Positions 1 through 14,300 of a stretch of 64,000 nt of DNA are shown here, one piece after another. The stretch lies in the NCBI GenBank assembly GCA_022484595.1, contig JAKVLB010000002.1:1-64000 (forward strand), given 5' to 3'. Below the pieces are notes generated by a model, which had not been told where the DNA came from, made no database searches, and saw only the letters and a program-made list of their open reading frames with translations. Position 1 is the stretch's first letter; every line of letters begins with the position of its first letter. The position numbers and the translations under genes were made by a program. This stretch comes from Mageeibacillus sp. (GTDB taxonomy: Bacteria > Bacillota > Clostridia > Saccharofermentanales > Saccharofermentanaceae).

Positions 1-2355
1 GTTACCGTTATGGCACTTATGGCATCAGTTCCCTGAAGTTTGTTTGTTGTATTTACGCTGTATCCGCTGTCTTTATGGACTGAAGATGTGTATACCCAGC
101 TGTTCGAGTTCGCCGTAATCGTCAGCGCCGCCTTCGTGACTTTAAGCGTGCCGTTATTGCATGTGATGCTGTAGTTGCCTGTAACATCTGCGTTACTGCC
201 GTTGACAATCTTTACTGACGCAGAATTAATTACGTTGGCAGCTGTTCCTACGTTGGTTATCTCACCTGTTACCGTTATAGCGCTTACAGTATCAGATCCC
301 TGAAGTTTGTCTGTTGCGCTTACGCTGTATCCGCTGTCTTTATGGACTGAAGATGTGTATACCCAGCTGTTTGAGTTCGCCGTAATCGCCAGCGGCGCCT
401 TCGTTACTTCAAGCGTGCCGTTATTGCATGTGATGCTGTAGTTGCCGGTAACATCTTCACTGCCGTCTTTTATCACGACTGACGAAGGAGTAATTGTGTT
501 GTCGGCTGTTCCTGCATTGGTTATCTCGCCGGTTACCGTTATAGCACTTACAGTATCAGAACCCTGAAGTTTGTCTGTTGTACTTACGCTGTATCCGCTG
601 TCTTTATGGACTGAAGATGTGTATGTCCAGCTGTGCGAGTTCGCCGTAATCGTCAGCGGCGCCTTTGTTATTGTAACTGTTCCGCTTGTTTCTACTGTTA
701 CATAGTTCTTGTTCTCAACCTTGACATAGACTGTAACTGCTCCGCCGGTAACGTTCTTGTACTCAGGTGCCGTCGTGATCCAGTTCGTTTTGTCCGTACT
801 GTACGATATCGTTGTTGCGGCGGATCCTGTTGCTCCGTAAGCAGCAACCTTGATTGAATGCGATTCCGAATCGTACGTTCCGCTGTAGCTTGTGACATTT
901 GCCGTAAGCGCACCGGACTGCGTTACCGTCAATGTTCCCTTTACATAACTGATCTCATAGTTCGCGGTAACATCTGTTTCTCCGTTCTTCACTACCGCAC
1001 TGCTCGGCACATTATCGCATGTACCGACATCCGTTATCTCACCTGTTACCGTTATGGCACTTATGGCATCAGTTCCCTGAAGTTTGTTTGTAACACTTAC
1101 GCTGTATCCGCTGTCTGTATGACTTGTGGCGTCAAATGTCCAGCTGTTCGTGTTCGCCGTAATCGTCAGCGGTGCCTTCGTTACTTTAAGCGTGCCGTTA
1201 TTGCATGTGATGCTGTAGTTGCCGGTAACATTTTCATTACTGCCGTTGACAATCTTTACTGACGCAGGAGTAATTGTGTTGGCAACTGTTCCTACGTTGG
1301 TTATCTCGCCTGTTACCGTTATGGCACTTATGGCATCAGTTCCCTGAAGTTTGTTTGTTGTATTTACGCTGTATCCGCTGTCTTTATGGACTGAAGATGT
1401 GTATACCCAGCTGTTCGAGTTCGCCGTAATCGTCAGCGGCGCCTTCGTGACTTCAAGCGTGCCGTTATTGCATGTGATGCTGTAGTTGCCGGTAACATTT
1501 TCATTACTGCCGTTGACAATCTTTACTGACGCAGGAGTAATTGTGTTGTCAACTGTTCCTACGTTGGTTATCTCACCTGTTACCGTTATGGCACTTATGG
1601 CATCAGTTCCCTGAAGTTTGTTTGTTGTACTTACGCTGTATCCGCTGTCTTTATGGACTGAAGATGTGTATACCCAGCTGTTTGAGTTCGCCGTAATCGC
1701 CAGCGGCGCCTTCGTTACTTCAAGCGTGCCGTTATTGCATGTGATGCTATAGTTGCCGGTAACATCTTCGCTGCCGTCTTTTATCACGACTGACGAAGGA
1801 GTAATTGTGTTGTCGGCTGTTCCTGCATTGGTTATCTCGCCGGTTACCGTTATAGCACTTACAGTATCAGAACCCTGAAGTTTGTTTGTAGCACTTACGC
1901 TGTATCCGCTGTCTTTATGGACTGAAGATGTGTATACCCAGCTGTTCGAGTTCGCCGTAATCGTCAGCGGCGCCTTCGTGATTGTGACTGTTCCGCTTGT
2001 TTCTACTGTTACATAGTTCTTGTTCTCAACCTTGACATAGACTGTAACTGCTCCGCCGGTAACGTTCTTGTACTCAGGTGCCGTCGTGATCCAGTTCGTT
2101 TTGTCCGTACTGTACGATATCGTTGTTGCGGCGGATCCTGCCGCTCCTGTAGCAGCAACCGCGATTGAATGCGATTCCGAATCGTACGTTTCACTGTAGC
2201 TTGTGACATTTGCCGTAAGCGCACCGGACTGCGTTACCGTCAATGTTCCTTTTACATAACTGATCTCATAGTTCGCGGTAACATCTGTTGTTCCGCTCTT
2301 CACTACCGCACCGCTCGGCACATTATCGCATGTACCGACATCCGTTATAGCTCCG
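1..2355. repeat. Higher-order tandem repeat inside the giant gene
   Basis: Unit boundaries marked by the recurring word gttaccgttat lie at 1, 268, 532, 1045, 1312, 1579 and 1843, with a diverged boundary near 2356. The spacings are 267, 264, 513, 267, 267, 264 and 513 bp. The order 267-264-513 recurs after exactly 1,311 bp. Corresponding units across that distance are almost identical, including the special 513-bp unit with its extra subdomain. All units keep the reading frame (88-89 residues, or 171 for the long one). The array probably continues beyond position 1. Confidence 0.93.
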
Positions 2356-5300
2356 GACGCTGTGATCGAATTGACTTTATCAGAGCCCTGAAGCCCTACA
2401 GGCGCTGTCTTGCTGAATCCCGCGTCTGTATGCTCTGTGTTGTCAAATACCCAGCTTGTGCTGTTCGCCGTAATCGTCAGCGCCGCCTTCGTGACTTTAA
2501 GCGTGCCCTTACTGTAACTGATAGCATAGTTGCCTGATACATCAGTACTTCCGTTCATTATTGCGGCTCCGGAAGCAGTATTATCGGAGGAGCCTGCATA
2601 GGTTTGGCTTCCTGTTACTGATACGTTGGCTATAGCTTCAGTAACGGTCTTATTACTTCCGTCCAATCCTTTATAAGTAACGTTAAGAATTGTAGACTGA
2701 TTTCCGGCAACACCACTGACCGATGTTCCCATTGCCGTACCTGTTACTGTAAAGCCCGCATTTGTAAGCGGTTGTGCATTATAAACTCTTGTCTGGCTTG
2801 AAGCTTCGACGTTTATCGGTCGGGCTGTAACCGTAACTGACATAAAGTTTGTTCTGTACGTTGTACCGCCGACGCTGATAACACAGTGATAGCTGCCTGT
2901 ATCAGATACATTCGCCACATCAAAGCTTGAACCTGTCGCGCCGGAAATAAGCTGTCCGTTCTTATACCATGCGTATGTCGCTCCGGTAAGATTCAATGAA
3001 TTAGAGCTTACGTTGAGTCTGTAAGGATAACCGTCGTATACCTTGCTTACAGAAGTGCTTGTGCTTGACAAAGAGTCCGCAAGATTAACAGCTGACAGCA
3101 CAATATCGACCGTGATTTCCGGACTTGTTTCCAATGCCGAATCATCGCAGTTGCCTGTATTGCTTGAGTTTGCAACAACTGTGAAATAATACGTTCCCTG
3201 ACCGTTTTTGTTTATGTCGGCACTGGCATCGTATTTGGTCGCGGTCATTGTATATGTATTTATCAGCGTATCAGGGCTGCCGGCAGTCCCGTCTTTCTTG
3301 TAAAGCCTGACGGTGTAACTGACGCTGATCTTGTCTGTTCCGCTTCCGTTATTCTCGGTAAGACTTCCGTTATTCGGTTCTGTTGTGGAAGCAACCGCAT
3401 TCCACGACAGATCTCCGATTGTAGTATACCCTGATGTCGTCCAAGCCAGTCCTGTCGGGGTACTGAGCTGTGTCTTGGCAATCGTAAATTCAACCGGCGC
3501 TGATTTCTGTCTGTCATACCATGATGTCGCAGCAACGTCAGCGTATACATAGTATGTTCCGGCATTCGTTGGAACAGTTGTCGTATCATCAGCAGCAGTC
3601 TCGTTCGAATTATCTGTAGAGTACATATATGTTGTATTTGCTTCGAGCAGGCGGACTCCCGAGCTGTTGGTTGTCTGAAGCTCAACCGGCGGAGTGAAGT
3701 TTGCCGGATAAGACGGAGCCTTGCGCTCGTCGCCCCATGTCCAGCCGCTGATTGTTATAACAGGCAAGAATTTACCTCTGTTTACAGTCAGCGTTACTTT
3801 CTTTGAATTATCGTCGACAGTCTTTGAAGCACTGTTATCTGTTCTGGTTGCAGTAACCACACAATAGTAAATGTATGTTCCGACCAGATTTCCTGTCTCG
3901 AAAACAAGCTGATTTCCATTTGCTGTAACCTTGCCCTGTTTGTCTCCGATATTGGAGGTCGTTCCATCTGTTATCGTGATGTCGCTGGCACCCTTGTAGT
4001 AATGCCATACATAACTGTATGTGTAACCGCCTGTTGTTACATTATCGCCTGATACTACAGAAGGCGTGACAGTTATTGTTCTGGTGTCAGGATAGTTGTA
4101 ATCCATAGCAACCGGATTATCAACGCTGTACGCGAGGCTGAGCGTCGGGCTGGTCGGCGTTAACGTCAGAACAAGATTGATGTCCGCATAGGAATTGAGT
4201 TTTGACGATACGGCTACATTTCCGCTGAATGAGCCTGCCGGTGATGTCGTGCTGCTCGGGCTGACAACAGCAGATACTGTGCTGTCCGTTGTGGTCTTAG
4301 AAGATGTCATCCATGACTTGACGCTGTAACCGGTCGCATTCGCAAGAGTTGCATCTACTGCAATTCCGCTCTCTCCCGCTATCATCACATATGTCGATGC
4401 GCTGTTGACTGTCATCGCTGTGATACCGTTTGTGCTGTAAGTGTCAGATGCCTTGCTGAGGGTGATTTTCGCTGCATAGACCGAGCCTGACTTGCCTTGA
4501 GCTGAATTCTTGCAGTTGGTCTGGTTGGAAGAATTCGCAACGACTCCGACAGTGTAGGCGCCAGCTCCATGCGCGCGTATAGCAGAAGCGAAATCATAGC
4601 TTGTGCCTGTAACTGTTTGAGTATCAACTACCGCATTATTCTGATCATAAAGAGTCGCCGTATAACCCGTAACAGTGGCATCACCCTTGCCTGCAATCGC
4701 TGCCCAGCTGATACTGCCCGGAGCTGTACTGCTCCAGACAGGAGCCGGAGTTGCAAGCTGAGCCTGCGTGACGGTTACGTTGCCCGGTACATAACTGAAT
4801 GAGTAATTCTCATCAACTCCGCCCGCCGCTGTAATAACGCCGGTATATGTACCTACAGAAGTAAACGGGGATGTTCCGCTGTATTCGTTGCAAGTTGCTT
4901 TTGGAACAGTAGTAAGAACCGCTGTTGTCTGTGTTCCTACAAATCCCGAATAACTTACAGTATATGAAGGCGCGGCAGAACCGTAAACCACTGACTTGTT
5001 GACACATGTAACAGTAAGAACTGCCTTGTTTATGTTTGCGTTTGCCGAACCAAGAGCATTAAGTGTATATCTCTTTGCAAGCTCGGTATCGAGTGTTCCG
5101 GTCAAAGTAACGGCAATATTCTCGCCTGCATCACCGGAAGCATAAACGCCGGTAACTGTTATTTTGTAGCTCAGATTATTAACATCATCCGTGCCGTTCA
5201 GGTTAAGTCCTGTAACCGGAATTGTAAGAACTCCGTTGCTATAGGTTGCAGTTCCAAAATCAAGCTGTGCGCAGGAAGGATTTGCAGCCGCAAGAACAGC

Positions 5301-8300
5301 TGTTTTGGCAGCGTTATAAGTCCTGTCGGAAGCCGTAACTCCTGTAAGTGTAATAGCCTTTCTGTTTATTGTCACAGTGCCGTTTGCAACACTGAATTTA
5401 TAGTTTGGAGTTGTTCCGTCCTTGCCCATTGAGCTTATGGTAAGTCCCGTTGTGACTGGTGTTATAGCTTTGCTGTAGGTTCCCGCTACAGTCGTTGAAC
5501 TGCATGTGCTGCTGTATGTTACAGCGCCGCTTATAACTCCGGCTTCTGTCTCAGAACGGACAAAACCGCTGATCTTGCTTGTATATGTCTCAATATCTCC
5601 GTAAGTAAAAGTCTTGTCATCTGCGGTTACGGACAGTACCTTCTGATTAACAGTAAGTTTACCGTTATTGACTGTAATTACATTATAGTTGCTGTTATTC
5701 GCAGTTGTATTGAATGTAATGTCATATGCGCCTACACCATACTTCGTGTTATCAGTTGACAAAGGATCGTAGTCGCAGGTTACATTGTAAGTAATTCCTA
5801 TCTGCGCGAGAGTCTTGCCGACATCGGAAGCTACAAGTCCGTTTGCACCGGAAGTTCCGTATGTCAGACCGGAAGTCTCGTCAAATGAATAGCTGCCGCC
5901 ATAAGTAACCGACTTGTTTACAACATTGATCACCAGTGTCGCGACCGTGATTTTTGCCGTAATATCAAATGTCGTTGTGACTAAAGTATAGTTGCCGTCA
6001 TTTATGGCAAGTCCGGTCATTGTCACCTTGGATGCACCCGCAGTCCAATTATTGTTAAGGTCATACTGGGAAGCGTCAGCGGAATCGTAGGTTGCCGTAA
6101 AGGCACTTAGCTGAAGCGTATCATCGCCCTGAAGACCTTCGAAAACGTAATCATCAGTTCCAACGAAGCTTGTACCGGCTGTTGTTCCGTCATAGACCTT
6201 GGATACAGTCGGTGTATCGGACGACTTCACGGTAATTGCAGCCGGCGTGACAGACAGTTTGCCGTAAACCGTTGATATACTGCTGTAATTGGAAGAATTT
6301 GTGACAGTATATGTAAACTTGTTGTTAGAAGCCGCAGTATCGGATACATTCCTGACTCCGCTTGCTCCTATGCCGGAAGGTGTGATAGTTACGGTATCGC
6401 CGGTTGAGAGAACATACGAAAATGTTCCGTTTCCGTTATCAGTCGCCGTATACGTTTGAGAACCGAAATCTATGCTGTACGTCTTATCCGTGTGAACCGT
6501 ATCATCGTACACCCATGTCTTCGTACCGGACGTTATGCTTAAGCTTGATGCCTTTGTAACTTCAAGTGTGCCTTCAACCGCATTATATGTGTAGTTATCA
6601 GATACAATGTCACCTGAATTACGGACAGTAATGCCGCTGATTGTGTTCTTCACAGTTCCGACTTCGGTAATGGTTCCGGTAAAGACTATGTCTGAATCAA
6701 CAAGAGTATCTTCACCCTTAAGTCCGGTTATACTTGCCGTTGTATGCATGGTATGAGCCGTACCGTCATAAACCCAGCTTCCGTCAGAAGTTGTTACGGT
6801 AATATTTGCTTTGCTTATAGACGCTGTGGTAGTAAGACCTGTTGACTGAACAAACACGTAGTTCGAGCTGTCAGCACCTGTCAATACGGCACTTGAAGTG
6901 TCAAGATTTACGGTCTTGTCGGATCCTGCATTCTTATTCTCAAAAGTGCCTGTGACACCGGTAATACCTACTGTCTCTCCGTCAACGACATTGGCGAGCT
7001 TGATAACCGAAGAATTTATGGTAGCCGAAGTCGTCGTATCATATTCCTTGTCGTCTGCCACGATATTGTCCGCAGCCCTGACAAGACTGCTCAGATCTAT
7101 CGTCAGCTCACACGGCTTTATGACATAACTTCCGTTGCTGTATGTCATATCATAGTTGTCAGTTACATTTATGCCTTCATTGTCGTATATCTTAAGATTG
7201 CCGGGAATAACCGAATATGTACCGGCTGCCTTTGGCGCTTCCACCACATTACCTGCCGCATCTTCATAAGTGACATCAATAGTCCACGTATAACCTGACG
7301 GCAGAAGATCTCCGAGTCCGAAATAGCTGCTGTTTACAGTATGCGTCTTCCCGTCATATACAGCTTCTCCGCTTATCCCTGCCACACTAAGGTCTACCTG
7401 CGACACTGTTCCGGCATTCTTCTTGATGGCGAACGCCTGAACATCATTCTGGATAACGTAATTGCTTGAACTGAATTCAGAGCTGTCGGATGACAGAGCG
7501 GCATAGGCATTGTAGTTACCCACGTTCTTCTGCTCACCGGATACCGAGACCTTTACTCCTTCTGCTATTTCTACCGTTCCGGCTGTTGATATACTGTCGT
7601 CAAGTGCCGCCAGTGGGGCATGCTTTTCGCCGTCATAGGTATATACATAACTGCCACTGCTGTATGTTCCGCCAACGCCTGCCGACCATGCAACCGGAAG
7701 ACTGCGCTGTGATATATAGCCCGACATAACGAAGCTGTCACTTCCGTTTAAAATGTAGTTATAATCGCGAACAGTATTTCCGTTATCAAGAATCATTACC
7801 TTGATATTAGTCAGTGTAATCTGATTTGCATCACTTACATCCTTATCATTGTAAGCAGCATCAAAATCAAGAACCGTGGCGTCAACATCCTTTGAGCAGA
7901 TTCCGTTGATAGTGTAGAAATTGCTGCCCTTGGAGAGCTTGTATTTATCAGATGTCGTGTCTGAAAGAGTGCCGCTTATTACAACAGTTCCGTCGTATTC
8001 ACGCGAATAGGAATTATCGTATCTCGGCGTAAGAGTAATGGTCTTGGGAGATACTGTTGCTGTCACCTTGCCGCTGGTCGTCTTATAGTTTGAGTTTGTC
8101 GTTACTATATAGTAATAGACTGTGTGGGGAACGACTCTGGTTGTTCCGTCTATTTGCACTTCGACAGCTACATCACTGAATGAGAACGGAGCCGTCTGGG
8201 TAACGCCGGATATTCCGGATCCGCCTTCAAGAGTTGCTATCTCGGCAGCAGTCAGTTCTCTGGCACTGTAATATGTGGTCATGGAAGCTGATGTCGTGGA

Positions 8301-11300
8301 ATCAAGATTGTAACTTACGGCAGGCGACTTTGAAGTTGAATCATATATCCAGCTGTAACTTGTAGCGCTGACAGGCACGGAAATAGGATTGACAGTAATC
8401 TTAAAGTCGTCTGACATTACTTTTCGCGTCTTGCCGTTATCAGTTCTCGTAATTGTAGCTTCGCACACATATGTATATGTTCCGGCATTCTTCCCTGACG
8501 TGAAATTATACGCGGCTGAATTTGCGCCAGTAATTGCAGTAAGATTGCCGCCGGCATCCTTTGTATACCACTGGTATCCGGAGACATAGTTGACGGTTGT
8601 GTCAACTCCCTGCGCAAAATTCACCGTTGTCGACAGGAAGCGGGACGTGTCTGCTGATGAATAGTTGTAATCGTATGTCTGCTTGCCGCTGACTGATACG
8701 GTAGCATCTCCCACAGCCTTGATGCTTGTAATCAGTACATAATCTTTACGGGTGGCGTCAGCTACAGCGCTAAATGACAAGGCTGTTGATACAGGCGTCG
8801 CCGTGATATTGGCTTTAAGCGAGTAGCTTGACAGACTTGCGCTTGAATTTATGTCGTAGTTGTCAAGAACATCAGCAGCATTATACCATCCGACAATGTC
8901 ATAACCCGGGTTAAGCGTCGCCGCAATTGTTACTGTTCTTCCATAGTAGTATGAATCGCTGCCGGTAAGAGTCGAGATGCCGGTATCCGACGAACCGTCG
9001 GCTGCAAAAGCCGCTGTTCTTATCTCATTGTCAAACGGCATATCATAATAGTAATCAATCGTCATTCCCGGCATATAAATAAATGTCTTTGTAGCTGAAT
9101 CGGATGTGATAACCGTATTTGTGCCGTTCAACGAATAGCATGCATGATTGAAACTGTATGTATTGCCTTCGTCAAGAATGTATCCGGTGCTGTCAACCGT
9201 TGACTCGGTGTAGATGGTAGTTCCGTCCGTCTGCCTGTTGATATAGGTTACTGCACAGCAAAGATCTGCTTCTGAAGAACCTGTCGCAGCATCGAACGCA
9301 TCAAAATATCTGATTGTATAAGAGTTATCAGTCTCGGTTCCTGTCATGGTCGATGCACCGATAACGGCACCGCCGGCATCCTTATATACTGTGTACACAA
9401 CCGAACCGACGGTAACTGTCTCATTAGTTGCCGCTTTCCCGATTGAAGTGAGAAGTGTCTTGTCATAAGAGCCGTCAGTTCTCTGGAAATAGTGATTGGC
9501 GACAATCGGAGAAGCCAGAGACGCAGGTTTCCATTTTGCCGTAACCGTCATGTCGCCAATAGGCATTGCAAAAGTTGATACTCCTGAATTTAAAGTAATA
9601 TTGACAGTGTTGTCTGATGGTGTCCATCCATCGAAAACGTAACCCTCATAAACAGGATTATCAAGTGTTACTGTTGATTTACCGTTGTGCTCCTCAAGCC
9701 ACGTGTTGGTTCCGTTATTCTGATTCACAGTCAACTCATACTCTTTGCAGCAGTAGTATGCCTTAAGATCTGTTGATGCCGCACGTATGTAAGCCTGATT
9801 ACGGTTATTGGAATTTGAAGAATCATACTCATAGCCGTCCGGCGGAGTTATTGCCGATACATTCCAGACTATTGTTGAGTTTGAAAGTGTAGGAACTTTC
9901 TCTATGACTGCTACAACAAAGCCATTGTATGTATATGTGGTGACGGTGGTATTAATACTCTCACTGACGCCGAGTCCGTTTGTAATACTTACAGTTTTAT
10001 TTACTGTGGAAGAGGCTACAAGATTGGTATCAGCAAGCATCTCTGAAGTAAAGTAATCATAATTGACACCGTTGTAGGAAACCGTGTCAGGACTCTCATA
10101 GAAGGAGCACTGGTTGTAGAACACTGTAGAACGGATAAGTTGACCGTACAGGCTCTTATAACCATCCATCTTTAAAGTATCGCCGCTACTTACAGGTCTT
10201 GTCAGGGCATCGTCATAATACCACTTGATCTCGTAACCTTCCGGTATCTGGCTGTCAAATGCAGTGCAGCCTGCGATTGCTGTATTAAGATCAGCTTTAG
10301 TATTTTCTCTGTACCCTGCCGTAGTATAAATCTGCGAGTTAAAGCAGAAATTTATCTTATATGTCTTTGCATATGCATAGTTAATAATACATGTACCATT
10401 GGAATTTCCGACAATTCCCGAGCCCCATGAGTGATTGTACAGATATACTCCGTCGCGCTCGGTATCGGAAGTCGCATTAGCCTTATAGTCAGTCAGAAGC
10501 GCGCCTGTCAGCTCAGAGTACTTCGGCGTGGTTGACGTCAGTGTATAGCTTGTTATATTGCCCAGATAGAACCTGTTATCCGTAGCAGCAATATAGAAAT
10601 ACTCTCCATTGCCGCTCGCATCAGGACCAACGTAGAACTCATATCCTGAATCTGTATAATCTGTTATCCTGGTATATCCTGCCTTAAGTGTGGAGCAGGT
10701 ATAGCTTGGTGTATATCCGGCTGCAAGATACCCTGTTTCCTGAGTGCCTGATACACTGACAGCTGTATCACTGTAGAAGAAAGCCTTATTTGCGACTCTT
10801 ACCGGAAGCGTTGTTGCAGTACCGCTGTAGCTTGTCATACCTGCTGTAGGTATCTCATAATTAAAGGTGCTGGCACCATACTTGCTTGTGATATAACCGT
10901 TGCTTCTTGATGCGGAATCAAGATTGGCCAGACTATACTTGACATCAAGGTAGAAATCATAATCGTTTGCATTGACTTCACAATAATAGACATATATATA
11001 GTTGCCGACATCGCCGCGGTAGGTAGCGGTAAAATCCGAAGTCAGTTCGCTGTCTTTTGTTATTTTGCTTGATCTGTACCCCGCGCCAAGATTGGTTGTT
11101 CCGAGAAGCAGTCCGTTGGTAAGCGTCGAATACTGCACCTGACACATACAATCAGATGTATTGTAATTTTTCGCAGCGTAAGTACTGTCTGCTGTGCCGT
11201 TGAACCCTGTTGTATCACTGTCAGCATAGAAGAATCTGTCTACATCAACAGTGTATGTACTTCCCCATGTTCCGCTGAGCTGCTGGGTTGCAATGGTGTG

Positions 11301-14300
11301 AGAAGCGCCGTTCTTGTCTATATACACATACCTGACATTTGACGTAACAGACGCGCGCTTATAGTAAACCTTTATTGTGTTGTTGCCGCTTTCAGTCAAT
11401 GCAATCGAACTTACTGTGTTTGGATTTGAAGAATCATATGTCCACAGCACCTCACCGTTGTACTTTGCATATATCTTGTCTGCAAGAAGCATGTCAAAGG
11501 TCTGAGTGTTGACAGTATAATTGCTTCCTGTTCCAAAAGTAATTTCTGAACCAAGAGCAGCCCTGTATGTAAACGACTGCATGTCAGACGCGCTGTAATT
11601 GCCGTCTACATCTGCGAAATACACCTCTATCGAATAATCTTTTATCTCATTGGAGTTTACATACTCACGGGTAATGGTAACATCGCCTGCAGGCATGGAT
11701 GTTGGCTTTGTGCCGGTACTCCAGTTAACGTAGTCAGCGAGCACATAATCTGTAAGATCTGTCGAATCATCCCATTTATCCTGCTCATAAGTCTCGTAGA
11801 CTGATGAATCAAGCTGTGTGCCATAGGCCACAGTCCACGGTTTGGTATAGATAACCGAGCCTGCACCGGCCGGATCGCCCTTCCAGACATTGAGTGTGAT
11901 AGTATATGTGTTCCTTGTGTAATAAAAATTGATATAGACTGCATTCGAACTGACCGCGGATATTGTCGCCGTCGCTGAAGCAGCAACCTGCTGAGTGAGC
12001 GTGGAGCCTGCGGGAGAACCATATGTGACCGCTACGCCCTGATATGTAAAGCCGGTAACATCATTACCACGGATAAGTGTATAGTCCGCATATTCAGACG
12101 GCACAGATGCGCCGTCTTTGCCGGCATAGACATTCTCGTCCTGTACTCCGTTACAACTGGTACTGTTCAAAAGAGTATAGCTGTTGCCGCAGTCAACGTT
12201 CTGCAGGTACCTGTTCACATAATAAACAGTTGTATTTGCCTCAAACTCACCTGTAACATCGAGATTATTGGCAGGCATTGTCGTCGGTTTGACAGCAGTG
12301 CTGTAGTTCCAGCCTGAGAAAGTATAGCCGTCTGCAACAGGCTTCTCGAGTTCAGTTATAGTCTGACCGTAATAATAATCAGAAGTGCCGTATTGTACGG
12401 TAGCACCATTCTTTACGTAAGAATAATTAATCGTATACAGAACTCTTTTGTAGTAAATATTGAGTTCAAGATTATTCTGCATCAGAGTAATGCTTCCGGA
12501 ATGACCGACTGACGAATCAAGCACGAAGCCTGTCATGTTTTTCTGAATCGAACTGTCATCAGTATTGATTACAGTGCCATAGAGCGCAATGGAAGATACT
12601 GATTTATCAGGTGTCGTATTATATGTACCGTCAAGATTCATGTAGTAGTAGTTGAGCTTGTAGTTGAACTTCTCGTTTGTCCACTGCGCTACAAGTGTGC
12701 TTGTTCCGTTGGCAGCGAAAACGCCACCATTCGGGTAGTATGTGTTTACTCCGCTGAGTTTCCAGTTTGAGAACGCGTACTGATCCTTTGTGAATGCATT
12801 GAGTGGAAGCGTGATGTCTTCGTTCTGAACCTTAAGTACAGGATTCATAACAACTTCACCGGTCGTATCACCCTTATCAAAAGAGATTCTGTAAACCGAC
12901 AGAACATCGCTGACAGCAGAATTCGGTGTAGGGCTCTGGTTATCCTTAACATAGACATAATAACTCGCCTGAGCTGTCACATCACTGACCGTAATTACTC
13001 TGCTCGCAACAGCGGTAGCTGCCTCGCCTTCAACGCTGTGCCATTCAGAATCGCTGACTCCGGCCAGTGTGGCAGATGTCGAGATTGCCCACGCTGTAAG
13101 TCCCTTTGTATCCGACAGATCCGCCGACAGCGTAACCGTACTGCCGTCAGCCGCTCGATCTGACATATGATAGTTGCTGATTACAGGAGCTTCATCATAA
13201 GCTTTTGCAACCAGTTCGACTTCATATGTTGAGATTCCCTTCTTGCCGGCTGTAACAGCGGTTGAGCTGCTGCCAACATTATTAATGGTAATTCCGCTCG
13301 TTGTGTTGCTTGCTGACCAAACCCCAAGTTCAGAACTGAATCCGTATCCGGTTTGTGCCACAGCATTTATTGCAAGGCTCTCGCCAGTAATCAGCAGATG
13401 ACTGCCCGCGCTTAAGAAACCGCCTTCAGCACTCACGCTGTCTACACCGCTTCCTGCCGTAACCGCAATACTTACCGCATATATCGATCCGCTGTTTGAG
13501 GAATATGGATTACCGGCAGCGCTTGAATTAAAACAATCCTTTCTGTCGCCGCCGTAAGGAACGGTCTGTATTGTATAAACGTACTGACCCTTGCCGTTCG
13601 CTCTTATTATTGAAGTAAAATCATACTTGACGGCAGTTGTTGTGATTGCATCTCCGACAGCATTGTACACTGCCGTACCGCTGGAATTATCTACCTTGTA
13701 TAGCTGAATGTTATAGCCAACAGTGACATTTTCCTTTGTTACCGGAACCCACTCAGCCGTTGCCGGTGCTGTGGATGAAGATGTATTCCAGACATAAGTC
13801 GTCGGAGCTGTCAATGTAGCTTTAGTTACAGTCAGTTGTCCCAGATTGTATACAATTGCATAATTGTTCGCGTTTGTTGCGCCCGTAAATGTAGCCGTAA
13901 CCGAATTCGAGACAGTACCGACATAAATTATTGATCCGGTTACTTCAACAGACTTGAAGCCTTCACTGGTGGCGAAGCCGTCTCCTGAGATACTGTAGCC
14001 GCTCTGTCTGTGTGTATTTCCGTCATAAACCCACGAACCTGTCCCGGTTGTAATGGTTATGTTACGCTTCGCTATGGTGTAATAGAAAGGCGCACTTGTG
14101 CTTGCTTCATACTCGCCGGCAGCGACAGTCGCATATACAGCGTAAGTTCCAGCATTTACCGGTTTTGTCTTGGAATATGTACCTGCTGTGTAGGTTCCGT
14201 CTCCATTGTCCGTCGCAGAAGCATAGTAATAGGTTACCGCGCCTATTCCGCTCGGACTGCTCACGAGCGACGGCTGATAGCTGTCTGTAGCACCATACTT

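Noticed and set aside
1-2355. CRISPR-like or satellite array
   Set aside because: The units are 264-513 bp, in frame and protein-coding; no short repeat-spacer pattern.
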